Assembly: GCF_964204645.1 (NCBI RefSeq)
Contig: NC_134026.1
Location: forward strand, 7,699,450-7,763,449
Length of the DNA: 64,000 bases
Reading direction: 5' to 3'
Origin: Tubulanus polymorphus
Lineage: Eukaryota; Nemertea; Palaeonemertea; Tubulaniformes; Tubulanidae
The position numbers were made by a program, and so were the translations under genes. The notes under the pieces were generated by a model. That model searched no databases. It saw only the letters and a list, made by a program, of their open reading frames with translations, and had not been told where the DNA came from. Each line of letters opens with the position of its first letter. The stretch's first letter is position 1. Below, piece after piece: positions 39,055 through 51,545 of the stretch.

Positions 39055-39180
39055 ACTGCCTCTCCTCTTCCCTTTCTCATGTCTCCTCTCTTCTTCTCTA
39101 CTCGGCTCCTTACATCTCTCCCCTCTCCTCGTTTCACCTTCTCTCTCCCCTATCCCTGTCTCTCTCCTCCTTGCGCCAGT
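39055..39180. repeat. Pyrimidine-rich tract
   Basis: This is CTCTCC-type low-complexity sequence. Similar tracts lie at 38040-38070, 38218-38260 and 51238-51330. Confidence 0.8.
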
Positions 39181-42100
39181 CACAGCGCAAAATAACCGTT
39201 ATTTTGAATAATAAATTCAGCCAATGACAGACGACAGTGGGGAAGACTACTGCTGCTGATGATGGACCTTGTGAATTGTATTAGTCACAAGTCAGAAAAC
39301 ATGAGAGTTAATTTACTCAAATCGGCGATCGAGAAAATATAATGATGTGAATTTGAGTACGACGTGTGAGATAGAGCCGGGAATTTTACTGATAAATAGT
39401 GACTCATTTTCAACAGCGGCAGCAGCAGGATGAGAAGGAGGAGTAGGAAGAGGAATTATGGAAAAAATAAATAGTAATAAAGTTACGTCGTCTCAAATCA
39501 TCAGATCTGCTCACCACGAATATCACAATATATACAGAATCCGACCGATAGAGAAATTTCATACATTGAGATACTACAATAGAAAAACTGATAAGAGATA
39601 TCTCAGATATTGAGATAGACCCTACTATAATACAGAAGAATAGATACGAGAAGAATTGATGTATAAATCTCGATATTGAGATATCGTAATACGTATATCA
39701 CAATATATCACAATGTCATCTAGGACGTACAGAGAATGAGATTATCTCAGTGTTTTCAACCAGACATTTCAAAATACCAAAATACCGACGATATTTTTGA
39801 TATTTTGTTGCATTTATCAATATGAAAAAGATCAAAAACGATATATCTGATAATCTGTGGCTGTAAGTAGCGGTAAGTACCCTGTCTGTGTCGGTGGTGC
39901 TGCTGTATTTTGACAGACACTTAGAAAACATCAAAGAAACCTCAGATTAAGGAAGCACTAAGTGTTTCGTACTAAATGTCTAATTTTTTCGAGTCCATTC
40001 AATTCATACAAGTTGCTTCTTCAGATAAAAAAGCGACGTTTACGAAATCAAAGGAATTATGCATCCAGCTATTAGTGAGATTGATCTTCATTTCATGTAG
40101 TTCGTTCTCTTAAACTGTAGAACACTAAGAGTTATGATGGATTTCGTTTTATAAGTGTAGGTGGGCGTCTCTTCATCAATCCAGTTCCTCAGTGCTGTGA
40201 GTTGTGATTAGTTCAATATCAGTTAGTTGAAACTCCTGGCGGAAAACTCGGATAACTGTAGAACTGAATCCTGATGATGAGCTGGTCAGCCCCTTCCCCT
40301 GGTCAGGAGTGGTCAGTCCTCCACGGCTTAAAGTGGACAGTGACTGACCGGACTATCTAATTATCAGCTGCACAGTCGACAGAAGGAGTTGTGCAGTGTA
40401 GTCAGTAAACATTACACACTGTCACTCAGTGGTCAGTGAGTGGTCAGTCATTCAACCGTATTGACATATTGACCACTACGGAGACTGTTATTTGATTGTC
40501 AAGAGTAAATTAGGTTTTTTATCGGCTGATGATGGAATCATCAGTCACGTGACTAGATGTGACAGATATCTGAAAATCACGCAATAGCCAGGAACAGAAA
40601 GAGCTGGTCACGTGGTCATCAGTTACGATGTACTAGTATTATTAGAACAGCGTACTACACAGTAGGTCCCAGGTTCGATACCGTATCTCAATTTCGGGGG
40701 AGGGGCATCGATAAAGTCGGTTTTTGATTCCGAAACTAAATCGCCTTATTCGTTCCCGGCGGGTTTGTAAGAGACACAACAAATGCACACTTAATCAAAT
40801 TCAATTTAATATTTAATCAACCAGTCAAATATATTGGATGGAAAACTATCCACTGCAAGATTAAAACCCACGTAACAACAGCAACTACACTGGTATATCT
40901 ATTGTGTATGCAGTATTGCTGAGACCGTGTTTATGTTTTGGTATCGGTTCAAAGTCTCGTGGCAGAAAATAGACGATAGACTTTCATCAGTTACAATAAC
41001 TTAACGGATAAAATGTGTATTGATTTCTGCGTAGAGAAACATATTTGACATGTCTTCACAGTTCCCTATAGCGAAATCCTTTACTAAGTAATTAAGTGCT
41101 CTTCCAAGCCTCGAGGAAAAACAGACTTCAAATTTAACAGACATCAAAGGGAACAGAAACTGCTGCCGTTTCATTCAATCCGTATGTATATAAGATACAG
41201 ACGTCTCTTTAACGGCGGTGTATGACAGAGGATTAAAAGTCATAATACAGAAATCAACTCTAAATGTAGAAATGAAAAATAGATTCAGAAATTTTTGAAA
41301 AGCTTGAAAATTAAGTACGTATAGAATTTGAACATATTCGAATTGATTGAAAATTTTTTATTTTTTAGACCGAAGTTATTTTCTAACGGTGAAATTTGAC
41401 GTTAAAAAATCGAGAAGTGAAATGTTGAAATTTGAGTTTAGAAACCTTGAAAAAAAACCTCATCAATTCTTTTCTAATTAAAACGACGAAAGTTTCGGCA
41501 AAATTGACAGAAAAAAAACCGAACAAAAAGTAATTATTTTAAAGCGAGAAAGACCGTTCCCTAATTTACGGAATCTGGACTTTCTTCCGGCCAATTTCGC
41601 ATTGAAACAATGGTTGGTTAAACCAGGCGCGGGAACGCATTAAAAATTAATCAAATTTTTAATGAAAATATAAAATCGTGTCGAAGTTGGTTTAAAATTG
41701 AAGGTAGATCAAAGCGGCCGTCGATTGTTGTAGCGCTTTCTACGGAGTTATTAAATAGATAGGTGATAATAGGAAGAAATCTACCACTTAAAGTATCGTC
41801 TTTGTGGTCGGAAAACCAGCGGAAGACGAGCAGAGAAGCAGAGAGGAGCCGGGTAAGAGCTGGTTAGGAGCCGGGTTGTCTGAGATAGAGAGTAGGATAT
41901 CAGGAAGGATGCTGAGGTTGATTTCATGGACGCATTATACAGGGAGTTAAACCAGTCCTGTGGTTACGTCGCTCTACGGTCCTAGTGTAACCAAATCTTG
42001 ATGAAATATGGAGATGTGCAGGGCCGGTAGAGAGGGAGGGTGGGTAGTGGGTGGTAGAGGGTGGCGGAGCAGAGTAGGTATTCACCAAGTATTCACCTAG

Positions 42101-43545
42101 AGTGTCTGACGTCCTAAAGGGGATACGGGATCGTAGAGAGACGGAGATCACTGTGGAAATAACCACTTCCAAGACCGGGTGTAAGCTGGCGAAAGCAGGT
42201 AGTATCGGTTTCAATGGACTGGTATCAAATTCCACAGTTCAGGATCCTGTTATGCAGTTCTAAGATAAATTTGACTCGTGAGTTCAAATCTAAGAAACGT
42301 CTAAGAACGTTCATTTTGAATGATTTATCTCCGGTGTCCAGTGTTAACCGAGTTCCCTGTCGACAGTTCTTGTATACATGAGTTAAGGTTTTTGATTTTG
42401 ATTTAACTGAACTGTGGAACTGATGTGGTCTGAATGGTGGATCCTGATATTGCCATCATCCGTCTAATCTCCCTACAAAACACGCGCACAATAATCGCAG
42501 AGAGACTGGTACGTGTACAACTGGTGCAGTTCTGATAATAACCTGTCGTCAAATAAGATTATATGAATTGCCTATGTCAGTAAATATCTGCAGGTAACCA
42601 TAGTAACCTTGACCCTGTACTGATTGACCTTTAAGACGATAAGGTGTTATTGGGTTTATATTATTGGCTGGTATAAGATTTAAGCCGAGGGTGTGAGAGA
42701 GGTGACCATTGATTCTCCTGTACTGTATTTTAGGTCCACAGTTCGTTCCACCATGTTAATTTGATTTGATTTGATAAATTCAAGTTGATTCTTTGAATCT
42801 TAAAAAGTAAAAGTGTAAAACTTGTTTCTAGTGTTTTTCAAATAGGTCCTTTATCCCTAAACATCAGAAGTCGAATTCCGATGTTTGATTGAGTAATGGT
42901 TAATGGCAAAGAACTCCCCTCGGCCATTTCCAAACACATCCAGATCTTGTCGGATACATTTTTTCTAAATACACTGTATCTAAAGAAAAAAAGCAATTCG
43001 ATTTTTTTCGTCATTTTCTGCCGTCATCGAAAAAGCTTTCAACCTGATGAAAATTTCATCATCGTCGAAACATCGTTAGAAAAAGTGCTAGAGCGCTACA
43101 GCGAATCTGCTGCTGTCGTCCTTGTGAATGTGCGTCTCCTATTGAGTTTACCTGCAGGAGAAATGACAGTTTAGCCTAGAGGGGGGCATCCTCAAGTGAA
43201 CGAGTGGTGAGGACATCTCTCTGTGTCAGTCGAGTAGCTGGTAAGAGATAAAACCCTTGTGGCGATCAGTGAAACCGACTCGAAATTCACTTTAAAAAAA
43301 CATCAAAGTGAAAGACGAAAAATATTGCGCAAATTTCGCGCTGAAGGTTAATGAATGATTTTTGTAGCGGTCATTGAGATTGCAAGATGGAGCAGATCGG
43401 GAGAGTGAGAGGAGATGGAGAGATGTGAGAGTGAGAGGGAGAGAGACGTGAGAAAATAGCAAATCTCAATATGAAAGTGAACCCAGGTCTGAAGTGGTTC
43501 TAACTATAATTCGATTCTCGTTATTCTAAAAGCCGCTCTAACCAC

Positions 43546-43761
43546 CACGTGATCACAGCAGTATCACGTGCTTTCACCACGTGTCCACACTAATCAAACA
43601 TCAAGCTGTAATTCAAGAACTTTGTGTCATCTCGAATTTGCTAATGTTCCTATCCACACGAGAACCGAACCTCCCAGAGTAAAACTATTAAAAAACGCTT
43701 AGCGAAATCACACTTTTTCAGAACACGTGATCTCGCGAGACTATCGCCATGGATGACGTCA
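43546..43761. promoter_or_regulatory. Cluster of four CACGTG E-boxes and one CRE
   Basis: CACGTG occurs at 43546, 43565, 43578 and 43724, and a full CRE TGACGTCA at 43754-43761. CACGTG is the core site of the USF, Myc/Max and MITF bHLH-zip class. The spacing suggests a compact regulatory element in otherwise gene-free DNA. Confidence 0.35.
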
Positions 43762-45049
43762 TTCAATTCAATTCAGTTTATTTGCATTATTGAAATAAAG
43801 TCAAAGTCCGTCATAATGCCATCCTTTTTAATGCCACTGCTCACTTAGCGCCACCATTTTTCTGAGAACAATTTTGCCCAAGAAAACTCAGATTCAATGA
43901 AAATAACATAAGCTTTCTAACACAACGCCACTGAAATTCGTTATAACGCCATGCTTTCCATTGGTCCCATCGGTGGTGTTATAAATGACTTTTACAGTAC
44001 AATCTAAAGCCTACCAGTCTAAGCCGCTGAACCTTACTACACAAAACAGAAAAACATCCAAAATTTACGAAGTCAGATGAGAAAAACAAACACCGCTCAG
44101 TGACTCCTACTTCCGGTCCGACCGATCTGTGAGAAATTAATATTTGACGCCGAATCGTTTGAAACGGATCGAGCTGATCTGTGAAGGTGCTAATAACAAT
44201 ATCTCATCAAACGACGATACAGTCAGTATACAGACGACACATTCCGAGTCGAGTTTACTTTACACGTCGTTTCATCGTCAAATCACTGCTCGCTACGGCG
44301 GCTCGGAATTAATAACGCAATGTCTCGGCGTGCTTGAGAACTGTCGAGTGGTCGGCCACATTTGCGTTGTCTTTGTACTGAAATTGCGCCCGCTCTTTGA
44401 AGCCCGACGCGACGTTCGGAGCAAAGCAATCGTTAAAATAGGAAACCAATTTTCAGATTGCGAGCTTTGAGCGTCATAAAGTGTGAAGTATCCGCGGATA
44501 GCTGACGGGCAGGAATTCACACGTCGTGTACTCGACTCCGCACCGCGCGCACTCAGTGTACATCTCACCGCATGCCAGGGCTCACTTCGCTATTTCTTTG
44601 AGGAAGACAAAACTCAGATTTCCTCGAGGGTTCGTTCTGCCTTATTCGCGCACCTTCAAAAGGTGTTCGGCGAAAATTAGGCGCAATTAGGAAAATCGAA
44701 TAACGCAACTCTGGCGCGACGCTCCTCTCGCAGCGGATGAATAAGACACATTAGAGTTATTGGTTGATTGAAGCATATTTCATATCTCATCTACTCACAC
44801 AGTGCTGCTGCATCCAATCAGACTCTCTGAATTTACTAACTAACTATCTACACAGCAAATTATTAGTTAGCGCTAATTTTCATTACACGTTTCTCTGCCG
44901 TAGAAATGAACAGTTTTTTCATCTAGTCCCTTAATTGAGAGTCAGATGATTTTCTCAATATGTTTGAGAGTGAGGAGAGAATGCGGTGTGGAATATTGGG
45001 GGCAGAGTAGATCAGGAAGGAGTGATGCAGGTGAGCCCGAACGGACGGA

Positions 45050-45370
45050 AAAGAAGAGAGAGAGGGAGGGAGAGACAGTGGCACGCGGAGAATGGCTGAG
45101 GGAGGGGAGAGCGGGCTAAGGGATTAGGTGACATGGGGAGGGAGGGTAGGGGAGGGCAATAGAGCGAAAGAAGAGATCGAGAGAGTCAGACCCAGGGTAT
45201 CCAACTCTCTCCATCCTTTCTTTCTCTGGAGAGAGGGAGACGGAGTGACAGAGACGACGGAAAGAGAAAAAGGGTAAGTAAAAGAGGGAAAAAGAGACAT
45301 CGAAGGGAGAAAGAGGAAGAGAGAGACAAGAGAGAAAGAGGAACGGTGAGAGCTAAAGAGAAAAGCGGAA
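45050..45370. repeat. Purine-rich tract upstream of tRNA copy 2
   Basis: About 320 bases consist of GAGA/GGGA low-complexity sequence on the plus strand. Confidence 0.85.
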
Positions 45371-45747
45371 GAAAACGTCATAACGCTTAAATGACGATTT
45401 ATTGTCGGTCGCCTTACATTATTCTAGACGACGTCTGTCCTTATGATAACAGACTGTCACTTAACGCGAGCGAGGTCTTAACGTAGTAGAGCTTTTACTC
45501 TGCAGATACCCTCAGATATCCTGGCCAAACACCATTAACTAAACTTACACCGAAAACAAACATTATCCGCTATCACTGTGTTTGCGCATGAGTGACAGTC
45601 GAGAGCAGGTGCGCGTGTTCAAACACTTAGCATACACGTGGTCGGTTTGAACCAATCGGGTGGCTGTATCAAAAATCTGGATGAAGTTGCTGAAACTAGG
45701 TGAAAAAATATTGAAGATCGTGACAAGAGTTTTTAAGAGAAAATAGT

Positions 45748-45752
45748 AAAAA
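45748..45752 (-). terminator. Pol III terminator of tRNA-Arg copy 2
   Basis: Five consecutive T in the tRNA sense lie about a dozen bases downstream of the mature 3' end. Confidence 0.75.
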
Positions 45753-45764
45753 CGTCTGTCGCAG

Positions 45765-45837
45765 CGATCCTGCCAGGACTCGAACCTGGAATCCCCTGAT
45801 TCGTAGTCAGATGCCTTATCCATTGGGCCACAGGACC
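45765..45837 (-). tRNA. trnR(ACG): tRNA-Arg (anticodon ACG), copy 2
   Basis: This copy is identical over all 73 bases to the one at 34264-34336 and has the same orientation, with the anticodon at 45802-45804. The flanks differ: upstream only AACC is shared, and downstream the terminator is a run of five T (45748-45752) about a dozen bases past the 3' end. Identical bodies with unrelated flanks suggest two functional genes kept alike by selection or gene conversion, not a recent long duplication. Confidence 0.96.
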
Positions 45838-48351
45838 GGTTGAATTTGAGTTTATTTTAAAGTTCAGTGGTCCGTGACAGTCAGAGGATAAATGCGCTAA
45901 TAATCACACAGTCCTTCCCTATACCACTCCCCAGCACATAGCCTACACCATTTCCCCATACCTAACAAAATGTCGTGATTATTCTATAAAACACCGCCAC
46001 CACCACTTGCCGCAACCTCCTCCGCGTTGCTGATATTCATATTTTTATAATATCATTATGCAAATGATTGAAACCCAATAATCCCCGGTACTCCGCGATT
46101 AGACCAGTTACTCGCAGATTAGATTATAGATTTCAATTTCAGACGGGGATTATTTACAACAGCATCAGCAGCAGTCGCAGCAGCCGATCAGGGGAGGAGA
46201 GAGAGATAGTTGATTACGTTTGAGTCCGATTTTTGTGGACGATGAAATTACGGAGATGTCCTGACAGGCGCACCAGACCCCGCGGCATTTCTCCTCCTCC
46301 CTCAGAACACTGTTCGCCTCGACGCGATATTTCTACAAAATACACGTTAATCGAAAGGTCACGTGATCGCGTGGGTCTTTGTTCTATCGGAGGTGTCGTG
46401 TCGGCAGTGTGTATAGAACCGGAAGTGTTTATCGTGAAGAAAATAGTTTCCGGTCGAGTGATAGTCTGAGTAAATACCGTTCACTGTCGAGTCTGATTTA
46501 CATTTATTCATAATATCTCAGAATCATACAGTGTAATTTCATCGCGCTGGTATTCATTCAATTCTATACAAAGATTGAAAATATGGAGACAGATTTATCC
46601 AGAAATTTCTGATTGATGAAAACACTGTACTCTGAGTTCTGGATATAAAAATAGCTCGCCCAAAATATTTCCTTACGAGCTACTTATCTATTCGACGTTC
46701 GACTTAATTCTAATAGATAAATAAACTTTATTCTACGTATCGACATGTGTAATTCTATCGTATTGGCGAATCTCAGACCCTGAGTCATTTTCGAAAAGAA
46801 TTAATACTGGCATCAGAGCTTCTTTTAATACTTCAGTTAAACTCGCGAAGTCATTGTAGCTGTGACGATCATAATGTTGATGACTTATCCAAATATCGAA
46901 AAGATGGATATCCGAAAATGATTTCGAAGTATCTTGATTTCAGGAGACTCGGGAGTACTGAAATTCCTACAGAGATGAAGTCAAAGTTCTGTTTTAGTTT
47001 TCGATCCATGATTGAATTTAAACGATCGATGTATAAAGAAAACAATTGCAATATATTTTCGGTGATTTATACACATTAACGTCACAAATCATTGGACTCC
47101 GACGAGTTTTACATAGCGGCGTTTAACTACAATTATTTGAATATTTAACGCTCATATACCAACTGTTAATAGCAGGGCTTAATATTCATTAGAGCAGACA
47201 AATTGTCTGGTTTTGTACAAGTACTGATTAATTAAACATCAGTTCTCTTTCTTTATGGGAACCTTTATCTATGCGTGCGGTGTTCGGCAAGGATACGCAC
47301 TGAATCCGTCCACATTCATTATGCATGATTTTCCTAATCAAACTATCTTGACTTTCACAGTCAACCAATGATTGCCAGAAGCCAGCCCTCTAGCCATTCC
47401 CGACAAACAGCGCACAGAGCAGCTAGCCGTTAAACATATGACTGTGAAACCAATCCGACAATTACGGCGTGAGAGATGAGACATTCTCTTCTCAATCCAA
47501 TACATGATGAGGAATATGTCAGCATCGGCGGCATCTTTTACTGAATAGTTCTAATCACACTTATCTCTAACACAGATTTAGGGACATAAATCTAGTGGTT
47601 AATGGTAGTATTTTCGGATTAGAGTTTTTTGAATCTAAAACCAACCCGCCAGCTATTCGCGGCATCTTGGACAGACGGTTGAATTCGTCACATTGTCACT
47701 GAGAGAAATGAATATAGCCTCACTGGCTCTAACTCACTAATCTGAGCTACATTCTCCAAAACGTGTTTGAAAGATAACTGTTCTTGTAATTTAACTCACA
47801 AAATAAAACAATCTTCCTTAGTATCTGATAAACAGATGAAGTCGTCATCAGGTATTACTCAGCTGGGCCCCGATTTATATTTCCAATTCAATTTACAAGT
47901 CTAAGTCATCATTTGGATAAGTGATTTAAGTAATAATCATGTCGACTTCAGCTTGAACTTGAAAACAAGATGAACGAGCAGTTTCTTTCTGAAATCGCTT
48001 TTTACAAAGGAAAACCTGAATCACCTGTTTGAGATGACGGGGAAGGCTTAACCAACTCTAAAAAGACCGGGGAGGCTCCCATATGTCTCATTCAGCAGTC
48101 ACTGAGAGCCCAAATCGAGAGGCTCCCGAGAGACAATCAAGGCTCTATCACTTCTCTCAAAGATGACCAGGAACATGATGCGTGTATGATTCGTGAATTA
48201 ATTCCGATCAAACGGTCAAAGACTACGATCAGAAACTCAAACCACGATTCCTTCCACCACATTGAATCATAGAGTGGAAACTCGTGTTCTATTCACGTGA
48301 TTTCTCGCGTTAAATGACGAGAGTAATAGCGACGAGAGTGTGAGGTGGTCA

Positions 48352-48512
48352 GGTGGTCACTCTCACTCGAGAAACTACACTAAAAGAGAATGAGAATCTC
48401 TTTTATTCGTGATATTCTGAAGCTCTTCAGGTGTGGTCACTCTTTACACTGAAACTGAGAGAATGAGATCTCAAGAATGAGAATCTCATTTATTCGTGAT
48501 ATTCTCAAAGCT
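48352..48512. repeat. Duplicated segment, 87-bp period
   Basis: GAATGAGAATCTCTTTTATT at 48388 recurs at 48475 with one change in that stretch, followed in both by CGTGATATTCT. Upstream, GTGGTCACTCT is also duplicated. Confidence 0.88.
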
Positions 48513-50443
48513 GTGAAATAAAGCAGAAAAACATCTCAATCTCAGAGAGCTCGGTTTCTATTTGACGTCGTGACTTTGTTATCAAAGGATCTGTTTCATG
48601 TCTAGCACGATCGGAGTATCACAGTAGAGAATTACACCGCAATGTATTACCACAGTGTATTACTGCAGTTCCTCTTCTGACGGGTCATTATTTATAAGAT
48701 GGTTGATATCAGCAGCCCGCGCTATTAAACATTTTACACCTCGAAGCGAATTCATTCGCAAACAATTACACGCAGTATCCGCAACAGTCATTACCGCGTG
48801 CGGACAATTTGTATGAAAACTCGGGGTTCGAACCCCCTCCGGGTTGTCACAGTACAGCGATGTTTCCGGATAAAGTCGAGAGGGTAATTTCCTATACTGA
48901 ATGTTTTAGGTCGGTAATTAGCACGGTTTGGAATGTGGTGACCCCCGGGCGGAGGGGGATTTCCTAAAACCCCATGAATATAGATATATACAGTATCCTG
49001 GTAACTGAGACAAGTGTGTCTAACATTGCGAGACTCGGTCAGTGAAAGCTTAACAGAAGAGTCACGTGGTTGACTCGACAACGATCACCGAAATATCTTT
49101 CACTGGAAAAAGAGAGTATCGAAAATTCACGATTGGAAAAAATTCGTGCAAAGATTCGTAAAACGTGAAGTGAAAAGTTTAAACTACGTATAAATTATCA
49201 TCGGATTACTGTTTAAGTCGCAACAAAATGTCTTTGAAAATAAATCAAGGAAATTATCATAACAAAAATGAGTTAGATATGAAATGTATCATCAGAATTT
49301 ATTAGATAGAAATATTTTGTCTGCAGACCTCTCGTCGTTATATTCAGTTCAGCAGACGATCAGTTTGTCCTGTTGTATGCTATAGGTATAATTTTTCGAT
49401 ACGTTGTATTATTTCTACTATTTCTATACTCCGCTCTGTACACATTACTTCATACAAAACGCGCACAAATCCTATAACAATACAATAATTTACTGGTTTA
49501 ACAGGCATAAATAAACCGTCTGAATGTCGTCTATTCCCTTGGGCCCAAAACTGATCTAATTCTCAATTCACGTGGAAGCGATGACTGTATTATACCCCTC
49601 CCTGCCTGACTGATATCCGTGTGAGTTTAGGTAACGCAAACTTAGCTCCCAGCGCCGGGGAGATTATCATCACGTGACCTCGTCAATTACTACGCCGTCG
49701 TCGTCGCCGCCGTTGCCGCCACGGTATAGTGCGTCGCGGTAGTACACAGGTGTAGTATGGCCCACAGGGCACCGGCAAGGTGAAGGTCGTGTAAATAAAG
49801 AATCGCCCTGGAGAACAGTCATGGCTGGCTCTCAGACTGATTGACTGACTGATCCGACTGTCAAATATCATTACATATAATATACCGATAGTACATACAG
49901 CTTGATATCGAGTCGGATTCTACTTCATCTCTCATTCGAATATTCAAATTCAAATCTTTTCTTTTACCGTTAATGTTTAAATCTAAATTGTAATGTTTAA
50001 GCCGATGTGACTTTCACGAATAAGACAAAAAATAAGCATCGTACCTGTGCACACATGCGTCTAAGTTGTATAAAGAGTCCGAAATGTTTCCTAGAGCAAA
50101 TATTTATTCGAATAGATATGGTAGTTAATCGAATTTCAACCATTTTAGATCAGCTCTTGAAACCTATCTTTTTATTCAAGCTTATGGTTAGCCCACACGT
50201 TTATCGTGAATCAATTTTTTATGTAAGTGCCCTAAAGAGCAATATTTCATTGGATAAGGCACCAAGTATGGTAAATGATAATGATTATGATAACGATGAT
50301 AAAATAGACTATCCACCGAAGAAAGCATTTCGGACCTATGTGCAGGGATTCCATATCATACTTTAGAGGAATCCGACTTTTAGCGTTGATCAAGATAAGA
50401 TATGACAAGATAAGATAAGATATGATATGACATGAATGATGAT

Positions 50444-50483
50444 AAATCATCTCATCAATTTTTCACAACTGATGAGATGATTT
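50444..50483. repeat. Perfect 14-bp hairpin beside a GATA-motif cluster
   Basis: AAATCATCTCATCA pairs perfectly with TGATGAGATGATTT across a 12-base loop. Several GATAAG motifs immediately precede it (50394-50440). Confidence 0.8.
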
Positions 50484-51339
50484 TTTTATGATCAGACTCG
50501 AATCGAGGTTGTGCGAGAGGGTAGGGCTGTACTGGCGGGAAATTGAATTTAGTACTGATTGCTAATCACCCACATAGTCTCCTCACAAACACCTGATCTG
50601 TTATATTTTATAATTGCGACCGATGCGATGTGATTAGTTTCCGAGCAGTGAAATCAGAACCTCTTAAGTCAACTGCGCATCAAAGCGAAATTACGCAAGA
50701 AACAGGAGAAAACCGAGAACCAATTTGCGGCTCGTATTATGTTGATTTGTTTCAGTGTAACGAAGACAGGAAGTGTTCAACTATTCGACATTGAGATATC
50801 CAACACCTTTTGAGATTTGAGATTTCGAATCGATTATAACTACCACAAAAAAAAGAAACTAATTAGGGTTTTATTCCGGATAAATTCAAATTGAAATCCT
50901 TTGATGTCTTCGACGCAATTCAACACTGTGTAATTGTATTGGGAGCCGTGTATAATCGATAATTTACTCGGCAGATAATTCAATATCGGTGGCGAATGTG
51001 GAAAATATAAAACCTTGCGTCGTTCTATTATTAAACATGATGAAAACGACGCGAAAAATATAATTATTTCATTGCGGAAATTGTTTCTCTTCCACTTTCA
51101 CAGACCCAACAAATGACCCTACAAACTTATACCCACCACTCGCAGATTGATACGACAATTTCTGCATCATTCATTGAAATTCAATTCATAAGTAATTTAG
51201 AATTGAAGATTAACGTAACAACAGTTAAGGTGTTTCGCCCTCCTCTGTCTCCCTTCTCCCATCCTCCCCCTCTCTCTAACCCTCTCGCTCCCTCTCTCTT
51301 TCTTCTCTACACTCCTAGTCCCACTGTCCATCTCTTTGT

Positions 51340-51545
51340 TTCCCAGTCTATTTCTCTGTCTATTTCTCTGTCTTTTTCTATATCTATATCTTTATCTGTC
51401 TCGCTGTCTATTTCTCTATCTGTATCTCTGTCTATTTCTCTGTCTATTTCTCTATCTGTATCTCTGTCTATTTCTTTATCTGTCTCGCTGTCTATTTCTC
51501 TATCTGTATCTCTGTCTATTTCTCTGTCTATTTCTGTATATGTAT
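51340..51545. repeat. Pyrimidine hexamer array with an 84-bp higher period
   Basis: TCTATT, TCTCTG and TCTATC-type hexamers are stacked head to tail. The marker CTCGCTG recurs after 84 bases (fourteen hexamers), at 51401 and 51485, which shows a second-level duplication. The open frames across it (Ser/Leu/Phe/Tyr repeats) are artefacts. Confidence 0.9.

Larger units (their letters stand above)
34337..45764. other. Non-coding between the two tRNA genes
   Basis: It holds a tRNA remnant, the 34-bp array (35520-35715), a GGTCACC-family copy (38595-38800), CT/GA tracts, the E-box/CRE cluster (43.5-43.8 kb) and a purine block (45050-45370). Open frames at 42.9-43.2 and 44.1-44.7 kb have no recognisable domain. 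Confidence 0.5.

Noticed and set aside
44144-44680. Consecutive plus-strand frames of 108 and 65 codons in a GC-richer stretch
   Set aside because: No recognisable domain, and the minus strand is also open. The frames seem to be compositional.
45563-45823. 86-codon minus-strand frame beginning MDKASDYESGDSRFES
   Set aside because: This is another reading frame through the second tRNA-Arg copy, not a protein.
48791-49081. Possible tRNA around GGGGTTCGAACCCC, and the overlapping 96-codon frame
   Set aside because: The palindromic T arm is the only tRNA-like part. No acceptor or anticodon stem can be drawn, and the frame shows no domain.
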